A stretch of 64,000 bases of DNA from Bradyrhizobium sp. ISRA464. Its GTDB lineage: Bacteria > Pseudomonadota > Alphaproteobacteria > Rhizobiales > Xanthobacteraceae. The stretch spans positions 4,836,001-4,900,000 of the forward strand of contig NZ_CP094526.1 of NCBI RefSeq assembly GCF_029910095.1, in the 5' to 3' direction. Made by a program: the position numbers and the translations under genes. Under the pieces are notes generated by a model. The model worked only from the letters and a program-made list of their open reading frames with translations. It ran no database searches and was not told the DNA's origin. Shown one piece after another: positions 35,302 to 43,634 of this stretch; position 1 is the first letter of the stretch, and the number at the start of each line of letters is the position of its first letter.

Positions 35302-36612
35302 ATGATCTCGAACTGGCTTGCTTCCACCCTCGCCCGCCGCAACACCCACTACGGTTGGGTGATGGTCGGCGTCACCTTCCTCGCCGCGCTGATCTCGGCC
35401 GGCACCGTCGGCGCGCCCGGCGTCTTCATCGTGCCGTTGCAGAAGGAATTCGGCTGGAGCACCGCCGAGATCTCGTCGGCGCTGTCGATCCGCTTCATCC
35501 TGTTCGGGCTGATGGCGCCGTTCGCCGCCGCGCTGATGAACCGCTACGGCCTGCGCAACGTGACGCTGGCGGCGCAGTTGATCGTCGTGTCCGGATTGCT
35601 GGCGTCCCTCTTCATGACGCAGGTCTGGCAGTTGATGCTGCTCTGGGGCGTCGTGATCGGCATCGGCACCGGCATGACCGCGCTGGTGCTGGGAGCGACG
35701 ATTGCCGCGCGCTGGTTCGTGGCGCGCCGCGGCCTCGTGGTCGGCATCCTCACCGCAAGCGTCGCGACCGGACAGCTCGCTTTCCTGCCGCTGCTCGCAA
35801 CCATCACCGAGCACTATGGCTGGCGTGTCGCGCTGGGGCTGGTCTGCGTCGTGCTCGGCATCGCGGCCTTTGCCGTGCTGATGGTGATGCGCGACCGGCC
35901 CAGCGACGTCGGCCTGCGTCCGTTCGGCGACGACGGCACAGCGCCCTTGGCCCCTCCGCCGCCGGCCAATGCACCGATCATGGCGGCCGCGCTCGGCACG
36001 CTGCGCGACTCCTCCAAGTCACCGGCGTTCTGGATCCTGTTCGCGACCTTCTTCGTCTGCGGCGCCTCGACCAACGGTCTCGTGCAGGTGCACCTGATCC
36101 CGATGTGCCTCGACTACGGCATCCCGCAGGTGCAGGCCGCGAGCCTGCTCGCTGCGATGGGCATCTTCGATTTCTTCGGCACCATCATCTCGGGCTGGCT
36201 GTCGGACCGTTACGACAATCGCTATCTGCTGTTCTGGTATTACGGCCTGCGCGGGCTGTCGCTGATCTACCTGCCGTTCTCGGATTTCTCGTTCTACAGC
36301 CTGTCGCTGTTCGCGATGTTCTACGGGCTCGACTGGATCGCGACGGTGCCGCCGACGGTGCGCCTGACCGCGCAGCGCTTCGGCGCCGAGCGCGCCAATC
36401 TGGTGTTCGGCTGGATCTTCGCCGGTCACCAGCTCGGCGCCGGCGCCGCCGCGTTCGGTGCGGGGCTGTCGCGGACGGTCTATCAGACCTACCTGCCGGC
36501 CTTCTTCATCGCAGGCGCGCTGTGCGTGATCGCCTCGCTGATCGTGCTGGCGATCGCGCGGCAGCAGACTCACGCCGAGGCGAAGCCGGCGGTGAAGCCG
36601 GCTACGGCCTGA
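35302..36612 (+). CDS. MFS transporter (monocarboxylate/oxalate-formate antiporter-like)
   Basis: This 436-residue protein has about 12 hydrophobic segments. The N-terminus, RRNTHYGWVMVGVTFLAALI, and the loop YGLRNVTLAAQLIVV are typical of the OFA/MCT-like MFS group that moves short carboxylates. A hydrophilic mid-loop (DDGTAPLAPPPPAN) separates the halves. The convergent neighbour is a truncated acetoacetate decarboxylase gene, and the thiolase lies upstream, so a keto- or short-chain-acid substrate is a reasonable guess. Confidence 0.85.
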   Translation: MISNWLASTLARRNTHYGWVMVGVTFLAALISAGTVGAPGVFIVPLQKEFGWSTAEISSALSIRFILFGLMAPFAAALMNRYGLRNVTLAAQLIVVSGLLASLFMTQVWQLMLLWGVVIGIGTGMTALVLGATIAARWFVARRGLVVGILTASVATGQLAFLPLLATITEHYGWRVALGLVCVVLGIAAFAVLMVMRDRPSDVGLRPFGDDGTAPLAPPPPANAPIMAAALGTLRDSSKSPAFWILFATFFVCGASTNGLVQVHLIPMCLDYGIPQVQAASLLAAMGIFDFFGTIISGWLSDRYDNRYLLFWYYGLRGLSLIYLPFSDFSFYSLSLFAMFYGLDWIATVPPTVRLTAQRFGAERANLVFGWIFAGHQLGAGAAAFGAGLSRTVYQTYLPAFFIAGALCVIASLIVLAIARQQTHAEAKPAVKPATA

Positions 36613-36627
36613 CCTCGGCGCCTCGTG

Positions 36628-37197
36628 CTATTCCGCAGCGAGCTCGGTCGGCGTCCTCTCCACGGCCTCCTTGTTGTAGTCGTGCACGACGCGGCCGAAC
36701 GGCAGCGTGAGGTCGGCGAGGAAATGATGCGCGCCGATCACACGCTTGACCGGGAAATCCGCCACCGGCGCGTTGACATGCGGCACTAGATGCAACCGGC
36801 CGGGCCCGATCCAGGAGCCCTTGACCACGATGTCGGTGAGGTTGATCGCGACGAGCTGGCAGACGTCGAGACGACCGTCGACGCCGGGGATCATCTTCAG
36901 ATTGATTTGCGTCTTCGACAGCGTGGCGCGGGTGATGTCGCCATTGCCGGCCATGCTCTCGTGCTTGTAGCCCATCGTGCCCATGGCAACGAGCTGACCG
37001 GCATATTCCAGCGTGCCGGTCAGCGTGTCCTTGACGATCTCGAGCTTGGGATGGGCGTATTTCTTCGGAAAGCCCCAGATCTCGCGGCCCGCGGCGATCG
37101 GCGGATCGTCGTCGAGATACATCTGGCAGACGAAATTGACCTCTTCGCCGTTGAGCCGTGCGAGAACGGCATGGGCATCGTGATCCACGACGTGCAT
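36628..37197 (-). pseudogene. Acetoacetate decarboxylase family, 5'-truncated
   Basis: From residue 15 the 189-residue frame matches acetoacetate decarboxylases: NGEEVNFVCQMYLDDDPPIA, then GREIWGFPKKYAHP with the Schiff-base lysine (K45 or K46), and ADLTLPFGRVVHDY at the end. The family is normally about 250-270 residues. The N-terminal 70-80 residues (with FEFIRMPDSTGFG and the active-site glutamates) are missing. A family C palindrome begins 36 bp upstream of the first ATG. It is probably non-functional, through deletion at or near the repeat. Confidence 0.75.
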
Positions 37198-37232
37198 CGC
37201 GAGAGCGAGCCATAAGGGGGCACGCCATCCGC

Positions 37233-37351
37233 CGTCATTGCGAGCCAACGGGTCGCGCGAACGCGCGCCCGATGACAGGCTCCGCGAAGCAATCCATGCC
37301 ACAGCTTGCGGACAGCTGGATTGCTTCGTCGCTGCGCTCCTCGCAATGACG
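37233..37351. repeat. Intergenic palindrome, family C copy 2
   Basis: The arms are CGTCATTGCGAGCCAACGGG and CGCTGCGCTCCTCGCAATGACG (outer part GCTCCTCGCAATGACG), with GAAGCAATCCA/TGGATTGCTTC inside. It separates the carboxyltransferase stop (37364) from the truncated decarboxylase on the same strand. Confidence 0.92.
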
Positions 37352-37363
37352 GTTGGACAGCGC

Positions 37364-38923
37364 TTACGGCCGCGTCGACATGTTGCCGGGCGGTCCCGGC
37401 GTGCGGATCGGTTCAGCCAGGCGCGCGAACTCGCAGAGCAGCGAGCGCGTCTTGCGCGGATCGATCACCTCCTCCACCCAGAACTTCTCGGCGGAGCGGA
37501 ACGGCGAGCGCAGCTTGTTGAGACGGTCCTCGATCTCGCGCAGCTTGGCGGCGGGATCGGCGGCCGCATCGATCTCGGCGCGATAGGCCGCCTCGATGCC
37601 GCCCTCGAGCGGCAGCGAGCCCCAATAGGCCGACGGCCAGGCGTAGCGCATCGAGAAGCGGTTGGCGGGCTGGTGCACGACGCCGGCGACGCCGAACGCG
37701 TTGCGGATGATGATGGTGCACCAGGGCACCGTGCTCTGGTTGACCGCCGCCATCGCCCGCACGCCGTGGCGGATGGTCGCCGACTTCTCCGCCTCGAGCC
37801 CGATCATGAAGCCGGGGCAGTCCATCAGATAGACCACCGGCAGATGGAAGGTCTCGGCGAAGTCGACCCAGCGCACCACCTTCTGGCAGGCATCCGCCGT
37901 CCACGAGCCGCCGTAGTGGAACGGATCGCTCGCCAGCAGCAACACCGCCCGGCCCTCGATCCGCGCCAGACCCGTGATGATCGGCCGGCCGAAATTGGCG
38001 CTGACCTCGAAGAACGAGCCCTTGTCGACCACCGCCTCGATGATCGGGCGCATCTTGTAGACCTGCCGGCGATTGCGCGGCACCGCCCTCAGAAGCGACT
38101 CCTCGGCGCGTTCAGGATCGTCCGTGCACGGGATCGTGGGCGGCAGCTCGTAGACCGACGACGGCAGATAGGAGAGGAAGCGCCGCGCATATTCGAACGC
38201 CTCCTCCTCCGTCTCGACGGCCTGGTCAATCCCGCCGGCGCGGGTCTGGATATCCGCGCCGCCAAGCTCCTCCTTGGTCAGATCCTGACCCAGCCGCTTC
38301 ACGACCGGGGGGCCGGCGACAAACATCGCGGAGCTGTTCGTCATCACCGAATAATGCGTCGCCGCCAGCCGCGCGGCGCCGAGGCCGGCGACCGAGCCGA
38401 GCCCGAGCCCGACCACGGGCACGCGCGCCAGATTGGCGAGCGTGAACCAATACGCGCGCGTGCCGCCGACGCCGCCGGGCAGATTGGCCGCGCCTCTGGT
38501 CTCGATGGTCTTCACCGAGCCGCCACCGCCCGAGCCTTCGATCATGCGGATGATCGGCAGCCGGAAGTCATGCGCCATCTCCTCCGCCATCAGCGGCTTG
38601 GCGGAAATCGATGCGTCGGCCGATCCGCCGCGCACGGTAAAGTCGTCGCCGACCACGACCACCGTGCGGCCGTCGACCCTGGCGCGACCGAACACGCAGT
38701 TCGCCGGCGTCAGATGCTTGAGCTCGTTGTTCTCGTCGTATTCGGCAATGCCGGAGATGGCACCGATCTCGTGGAAGCTGCTCTGATCGACGAGCTTGTC
38801 GATGCGTTCGCGGACGGTCAGCCGGCCCTGGTCACGTTGTCGCTTGACCTTGTCAACGCCTCCCATCTCCCGCGCGAACGCTTCGCGCCGGGCGAGGTCG
38901 TCGAGTTCCGGCTTCCAGTTCAT
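37364..38923 (-). CDS. Acyl-CoA carboxyltransferase subunit (AccD/PccB type)
   Basis: This 519-residue crotonase-fold carboxyltransferase has N- and C-terminal CT domains. Motifs include RLTVRERIDKLVDQSSFHEI, IRMIEGSGGGGSVKTIE and GPPVVKRLGQDLTKEELGG. In the second half it has IRNAFGVAGVVHQPANRFSM and SLPLEGGIEAAYRAEID. It would transfer CO2 between biotin and an acyl-CoA or ketone. No biotin carboxylase gene is nearby, but a 73-residue biotin carrier is encoded divergently at 39958. Its first 71 bp overlap the 3' end of the IclR gene, so expression is tied to the regulator. Confidence 0.88.
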   Translation of the reverse strand: MNWKPELDDLARREAFAREMGGVDKVKRQRDQGRLTVRERIDKLVDQSSFHEIGAISGIAEYDENNELKHLTPANCVFGRARVDGRTVVVVGDDFTVRGGSADASISAKPLMAEEMAHDFRLPIIRMIEGSGGGGSVKTIETRGAANLPGGVGGTRAYWFTLANLARVPVVGLGLGSVAGLGAARLAATHYSVMTNSSAMFVAGPPVVKRLGQDLTKEELGGADIQTRAGGIDQAVETEEEAFEYARRFLSYLPSSVYELPPTIPCTDDPERAEESLLRAVPRNRRQVYKMRPIIEAVVDKGSFFEVSANFGRPIITGLARIEGRAVLLLASDPFHYGGSWTADACQKVVRWVDFAETFHLPVVYLMDCPGFMIGLEAEKSATIRHGVRAMAAVNQSTVPWCTIIIRNAFGVAGVVHQPANRFSMRYAWPSAYWGSLPLEGGIEAAYRAEIDAAADPAAKLREIEDRLNKLRSPFRSAEKFWVEEVIDPRKTRSLLCEFARLAEPIRTPGPPGNMSTRP

Positions 38924-39827
38924 TCATTGCCTCCGTCTTGATCATCTTGTTGTTGTTATGGGCGGTCACCGGAAGCGATTTACGATCGAGCCGGTTAGAG
39001 AAGATATCGCCGTCGGCGCCTTCGAGCAGGCTGCCCACCGCGGCGCCGAGTTCGATCATCTGTGGCGCGACTTCGGCATGCAGCCGCTTCTCGTCATACA
39101 TCGCCGAGAGCAGGCCGATCGTCGTCACGACATAGGTCTGATATTGCGGCGACCACAGCGGCACCGCGACGCCATTGATGTGCGGGCTCCAGAGGCCGCA
39201 GGCGACGACATAGCCATGTTCGCGCAGATGACGGCGGTTGGCCTCGATGCGCGGCGTCAGCAGCTTCGCGCCATCGGGCATCTCGCGCTCCATCTCTGCG
39301 ATCAGCGCATCGCCGACCTCGGGATCGAGCGCCGCTGTATAGGCATGGCCCGCGGCCGTGGTCGCCATCGAGATGCGGCTGCCGGTGGTCTCGTGCAGCC
39401 CGAGCGCATTCGCAGCGCGGGCGAATTCGAGATAGACCAGATGAAAGCGATCCGGGATGACGAAGCCGACCGTGCCGGGCAATTGCTCGGCGACGTCCTG
39501 CAAGCGCAGCCGGATCAGATTGCGAAGCTGCAATCCCTTCATCATCGTCGTGCCCATCGCCACCGCGCTCGGCCCGATGCGATACTTCTGATCGCGCGGC
39601 AGATAGACGAGTTGTCCCATCCGCGTCAGCGTGTGCGTCAAGCGCGACACCGTCGAGCGCGGCAGGCCGCAGCGATTTGAGATCTCGAGATTGCCTAATC
39701 GAGACTCGTGGCCCTCGAAACATCGCAACACATCAAAGGCGCGCGACACCACCTGAATGACATCGCCATCGCCTGTCTCGCCGGCGAGCATTCCCTGCCT
39801 GCTAAGCCGTTCCGAGCGCCGTCCCAT
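38853..39827 (-). CDS. IclR-family transcriptional regulator
   Basis: This 324-residue regulator has an N-terminal winged helix (VIQVVSRAFDVLRCFEGHES, then NRCGLPRSTVSRLTHTL) at about residues 24-70. The IclR effector domain spans 90-275. A 50-residue basic tail (TRRPRPARSVRAGDGRR) is translated from sequence overlapping the carboxyltransferase gene. I chose the ATG at 39827 because an upstream ATG (39842) would place the start inside the palindromes at 39841-39865. It sits between the divergent carboxyltransferase/biotin-carrier arms and probably controls both. Confidence 0.88.
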   Translation of the reverse strand: MGRRSERLSRQGMLAGETGDGDVIQVVSRAFDVLRCFEGHESRLGNLEISNRCGLPRSTVSRLTHTLTRMGQLVYLPRDQKYRIGPSAVAMGTTMMKGLQLRNLIRLRLQDVAEQLPGTVGFVIPDRFHLVYLEFARAANALGLHETTGSRISMATTAAGHAYTAALDPEVGDALIAEMEREMPDGAKLLTPRIEANRRHLREHGYVVACGLWSPHINGVAVPLWSPQYQTYVVTTIGLLSAMYDEKRLHAEVAPQMIELGAAVGSLLEGADGDIFSNRLDRKSLPVTAHNNNKMIKTEAMNELEAGTRRPRPARSVRAGDGRR

Positions 39828-39840
39828 ATCCTTGGCTCCC

Positions 39841-39865
39841 ATTCCGTCCTGCGGAATAAAATTCC
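39841..39865. promoter_or_regulatory. Candidate IclR operator (two overlapping palindromes)
   Basis: ATTCCG-N5-CGGAAT (39841-39857) overlaps GGAATAAAATTCC (39853-39865). The TGGAAT...ATTCC form resembles IclR-family operators. It lies 14 bp before the chosen IclR start and 93 bp before the biotin-carrier start, well placed for autorepression and divergent control. Confidence 0.6.
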
Positions 39866-39957
39866 ACTTGCAGAACAAGCTACCTCAGGCAATGTGCGGC
39901 CACAACAAAAAGCCGTTCGCCGGATGAAATTTCCGCAAGACGGTATCGGAGAGTGGA

Positions 39958-40179
39958 ATGCCAGACATCAAGATCGTGACCGAAGTCGCCGGGCGCGTTT
40001 GCGCGCTTCCTGTTGAGGCCGGCAGCAGCATCGGCGACGGCGACGAGATCGCGTTCGTCGAAGCCATGAAGATGGAAATACCGGTCACATCGACAACGAC
40101 AGGGAAAATCAAGTCGATTCTGGTCAAGATTGACGATGTGATCGCCGAAGGTCAGGCCGTCGCGATCGTCGAGGCCTGA
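39958..40179 (+). CDS. Biotin/lipoyl carrier protein (BCCP-like)
   Basis: This 73-residue protein is just one biotinyl domain: PDIKIVTEVAGRVCALPVEA, then the biotinylation site FVEAMKMEIPV with Lys38, ending GQAVAIVEA. It lacks the long N-terminal part of AccB, so it is a stand-alone carrier of the kind paired with acyl-CoA carboxylases or decarboxylases. The natural partner is the carboxyltransferase encoded across the divergent promoter. The start has GAGAGTGGA upstream, a weak ribosome-binding site. Confidence 0.88.
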   Translation: MPDIKIVTEVAGRVCALPVEAGSSIGDGDEIAFVEAMKMEIPVTSTTTGKIKSILVKIDDVIAEGQAVAIVEA

Positions 40180-40236
40180 GCGCGGCCGCCCGCACCTCAC
40201 CCGCGACAATCTGTCTGGTGATGCAATGGCATAAAT

Positions 40237-40320
40237 CGCCAGCTTGCTCCCGAGCTGGCGTTGCCATCGCGAGTTCGCGATGCAATCATTTCTCTCGAGG
40301 AAAGTTTCGCACAGCGAAAC
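40237..40320. promoter_or_regulatory. Two hairpins between the carrier and TAXI genes
   Basis: CGCCAGC (40237-40243) pairs with GCTGGCG (40254-40260). GTTTCGC (40304-40310) pairs with GCGAAAC (40314-40320) over an ACA loop, ending 3 bases before the GGGAGGA ribosome-binding site. Such intercistronic stems often stabilise or cap binding-protein mRNA. Confidence 0.5.
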
Positions 40321-40333
40321 ATTGGGAGGAACC

Positions 40334-41497
40334 ATGATTCATCGGCTGATGGCGCTTGCGCCTGCCGCTCTTGCCGGCCTTTCTCTAATTGCAGCGCTGC
40401 CCGCCTCCGCCGAGGACATCAAGCTGCCGCCCACCATGGCGGTGACCGCCTATGACACTGGCACCGCCGGCTTCAACATTGCGGTCGGCGTCGGCAAGAT
40501 GCTGAAGGACAAATACGGCACCGACGTCCGCGTGCTGCCGGCCGGCAACGACGTCGCGCGATTGGCCCCGCTGCGCGCCAAGCGCGCGATTTCCTCGGCG
40601 ATGGGATCGGGTACCTATTTCGCGCAGGAAGGCGTGTTCGAATTCGGCGCCAAGGAATGGGGCCCGCAGCCGCTGCAATTGCTGCTGTCGTCGGTCGACT
40701 GCAATTGCGGCGCGCTCGGCGTGGCCGCCGACGCCGGCGTCAAGGAGATCAAGGACCTCCGGGGCAAGCGCGTCGGCTTCGTGGTCGGCTCGCCAGCGCT
40801 GAACCAGAACTCGCTCGCGATGCTCGCCTTCGGCGGCCTCACCAAGAACGACGTCAAGATCGTCGAATTCGCAAGCTACGGCGCTATGTGGAAAGGCCTG
40901 ATCAACAACGACGCCGACGCAGCCTTCGGTACCACGATCACCGGCCCCGCCAAGGAGGCCGAGACCTCGCCGCGCGGCCTGATCTGGCCGCCGCTGCCCG
41001 CCAATGACAAGGAAGGCTGGGCGCGCGTGCACAAGGTCGGCTCGTTCTTCTTCCCGCAGCTTGCGACCTGCGGCGCTGGCATCTCCCCCGACAAGCCGAT
41101 CGAGCTCGGCAACTACCCCTACCCGATCTTCGTCGCCTACGCCTCGCAGCCGGTCGATCAGATCTATGCCATCACCAAGGCGATGATCGTGAACTACGAC
41201 GCCTACAAGGATTCCGCGCCCGGTGCCGCGGGGCTCGGCGCCGACAGGCAGACCAAGAACTGGGTCGTGCCGGTGCATCCCGGCGCGGTGAAGGCGCTGA
41301 AGGAAACCGGGCACTGGAGCGACGAGCAGGACGCTCACAACAACGCGCTTTACAAGCGCCAGGAGGTGCTGGCCGCGGCCTGGACGGAGTACGGCAAGTC
41401 CAACCCGCCCTCCGACGACAAGGCCTTTCTCGACGGCTGGATGAAGGCGCGCGCGTCGGCGCTCGCCAAGGCCAACATGCCGGACGGCTTCGAGTAG
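40334..41497 (+). CDS. TAXI-family TRAP transporter solute-binding protein
   Basis: This 387-residue periplasmic protein has a Sec signal peptide (MIHRLMALAPAALAGLSLIA, cleaved after PASA near residue 26). The mature part has the TAXI opening (VTAYDTGTAGFNIAVGVG) and the central KDLRGKRVGFVVGSPALNQN. The TAXI member of known structure from Thermus thermophilus binds glutamate/glutamine, which fits the glutaminase gene two positions downstream. That substrate remains inference. A strong GGGAGGA ribosome-binding site precedes the ATG. Confidence 0.88.
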   Translation: MIHRLMALAPAALAGLSLIAALPASAEDIKLPPTMAVTAYDTGTAGFNIAVGVGKMLKDKYGTDVRVLPAGNDVARLAPLRAKRAISSAMGSGTYFAQEGVFEFGAKEWGPQPLQLLLSSVDCNCGALGVAADAGVKEIKDLRGKRVGFVVGSPALNQNSLAMLAFGGLTKNDVKIVEFASYGAMWKGLINNDADAAFGTTITGPAKEAETSPRGLIWPPLPANDKEGWARVHKVGSFFFPQLATCGAGISPDKPIELGNYPYPIFVAYASQPVDQIYAITKAMIVNYDAYKDSAPGAAGLGADRQTKNWVVPVHPGAVKALKETGHWSDEQDAHNNALYKRQEVLAAAWTEYGKSNPPSDDKAFLDGWMKARASALAKANMPDGFE

Positions 41498-41548
41498 CGA
41501 CCGAACGCCGCTCACCGCACAAGGCAATCAGGATTCTGGGGGACTGCG

Positions 41549-43612
41549 ATGTCCGATAGCGCCGCGGCTGCGCCTGCGAAGAAGATCGAGTTTGAGGATC
41601 CTCATGCCGGCCTCGGCAACCTCCAGGAGGCCGAGGTCACGCGCGTGCGCACCCTGCGCGGCGGCTGGCGGTGGGCGCTGGTCATGGCGACAGCCGCCAC
41701 CATCCTGCTCTGCATCAACCAGCAGTTCTCGCTGCGCTTCTTCGTCGACTACACCCAGCTCAACACCGAATATTTCTATCTCCTGATCGCGCTGATGCTC
41801 CCCTTCACGTTCCTGATCTTCCCGGGAGCGGAGAACGCGCCGCTGAACCGCATTCCCTGGTACGACGTCGCGCTGTCGTTCCTGACATTCGCCGCCGCGA
41901 TCTGGCTGATGCTGAACGTGCGCAAGGCGGCACAATTCGGCTGGGAATCCGACGGAGCGCCGCAGAATGTCATCGTTGCGGGTCTCGTGATGTGGATCGC
42001 GCTGATGGAGGCGCTGCGCCGCACCGGCGGCTGGAGCCTGCTGCTCTGCGTGCTCCCGTTCACCGTCTACCCACTGTTCGCCGAGGCCAGCTGGCTTGGG
42101 CCCTTCAGGGGCTCGCAGCTCACGCTCGACCAGACCACGGCCTATCACGTGCTGTCGGGCGAGAGCCTGCTCGGCATTCCGATCCAGGCCTTTGCCGACA
42201 CCGTGATCGGCTTTCTGGTGTTCGGCACCGCGCTGATGATGACCGGAGCCGGAAAGTTCTTCATCAACCTGGCCTTCGCGCTCTGCGGCACGTTTCGCGG
42301 CGGCGCGGCCAAGGTGTGTATCTTCGCCTCAGGCCTGCTCGGCATGATGTCCGGCTCGATCGTCTCCAACGTATTGACCGCCGGCACCATGACGATTCCC
42401 GTCATGAAGAAGAGCGGCTTCCGCGCCTCCTATGCCGGCGCGATCGAGGCCTGCGCCTCGACCGGCGCGGTGCTGGCGCCGCCGGTGATGGGCGCGACCG
42501 CGTTCGTGATCGCGCAGTTCCTCAATGTCAGCTACGCCGAGGTCGCGGTCGCCGCCACCATCCCCGCCGTGCTCTACTATGTCGGCCTGTTCATGCAGGT
42601 CGATTCCTACGCCGCGCGCCACGGGCTGAAGGGCATTCCGCGCGCCGAGCTGCCGCGCGTGATGGATACGATCAAGGACGGCTGGTACTACGTCTTCGTG
42701 ATCGCGCTGCTGATCGTGATGCTGCTCTATTTCAAGCGCGAGAGCCACGCGCCGTTCTACGCGACCGCGCTGCTATTGGTGCTGAACCAGATCTTCTCCA
42801 AGGACACGCGCTGGACGCTCGCGACCGTCGGCAAGTTCCTCGAAGTCAACGGCCGCACCTTCGTGGAGCTGGTCGGCATCCTCGCCGGCTGCGGCCTCCT
42901 GATCGGCGCCTTCTCGATGACCGGCGTGGTGTCAAGCCTCGCCAACGACCTGCTGACGCTCGCCGGCGACAACGCGTTCCTGCTGCTCGTGATGTGCGCC
43001 TTCACCAGCCTGATCCTCGGCCTCGGGCTGACGACGACGGCCTGCTACATCTTCCTTGCCATCCTGATTGCGCCGGCGCTGGAGAAGCTCGGGCTGAACC
43101 GGATGGCGGTTCACATGTTCATCTTCTACTGGGGCATGCTGTCGTCGATCACGCCGCCGGTGGCGATCGCCTCCTTCGCCGCGGCCGGCATCGCCGGCTC
43201 GCCTGCGATGAAGACCGGATGGGAATCGATGTGGGTCGGCAGCATCATCTACTTCATCCCATTCTTCTTCGTGCTCAATCCGGCGCTCGTGCTGCAGGGG
43301 CCGAGCCCCTATCTCGCCGGCCTCGGCCTGATGGCGCTCGCAGCCTTCGGCACGCTGTTCATCTGCGGCGGCATCCAGGGCTACCTGGCCTTCGTCGGCG
43401 ATCTCCGCGGCGCCGGCCCCCTCGAGTGGCCGCTGCGCGTGCTGCTGGTGATCGGCGGGTTCGTGGTGGCGACGCCCGGCGGCGGCATCAACCCACTGTC
43501 GCAGGTCCAGGTGACGTTGCTGGGGCTTGCGATTCTCGTGCCGACGATCCTGATCGCGCTCATGCTGATCCGTCGCCAAGCTCTGGTTCCGAACCAGTTG
43601 CGCGCGCCTTGA
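41549..43612 (+). CDS. TRAP transporter fused permease (DctQM type)
   Basis: This 687-residue integral membrane protein fuses the small (4-TM) and large (12-TM) TRAP subunits, as is usual with TAXI binding proteins. The N-terminal cytosolic 45 residues precede WALVMATAATILLCI. The large-subunit motif ASGLLGMMSGSIVSNVLTAG and EACASTGAVLAPPVMGATAF are present. It uses the sodium or proton gradient to import the solute captured by the TAXI protein. It is 51 bp after the TAXI gene and 22 bp before the glutaminase gene, so it is part of the operon. Confidence 0.92.
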   Translation: MSDSAAAAPAKKIEFEDPHAGLGNLQEAEVTRVRTLRGGWRWALVMATAATILLCINQQFSLRFFVDYTQLNTEYFYLLIALMLPFTFLIFPGAENAPLNRIPWYDVALSFLTFAAAIWLMLNVRKAAQFGWESDGAPQNVIVAGLVMWIALMEALRRTGGWSLLLCVLPFTVYPLFAEASWLGPFRGSQLTLDQTTAYHVLSGESLLGIPIQAFADTVIGFLVFGTALMMTGAGKFFINLAFALCGTFRGGAAKVCIFASGLLGMMSGSIVSNVLTAGTMTIPVMKKSGFRASYAGAIEACASTGAVLAPPVMGATAFVIAQFLNVSYAEVAVAATIPAVLYYVGLFMQVDSYAARHGLKGIPRAELPRVMDTIKDGWYYVFVIALLIVMLLYFKRESHAPFYATALLLVLNQIFSKDTRWTLATVGKFLEVNGRTFVELVGILAGCGLLIGAFSMTGVVSSLANDLLTLAGDNAFLLLVMCAFTSLILGLGLTTTACYIFLAILIAPALEKLGLNRMAVHMFIFYWGMLSSITPPVAIASFAAAGIAGSPAMKTGWESMWVGSIIYFIPFFFVLNPALVLQGPSPYLAGLGLMALAAFGTLFICGGIQGYLAFVGDLRGAGPLEWPLRVLLVIGGFVVATPGGGINPLSQVQVTLLGLAILVPTILIALMLIRRQALVPNQLRAP

Positions 43613-43634
43613 TTGCGTTGCACAACGAGAGGCG

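Noticed and set aside
37238..38941. Long open frame antisense to the carboxyltransferase gene
   Set aside because: Shadow of a well-conserved gene; the product is Arg/Asp/His-rich with no recognisable motif.
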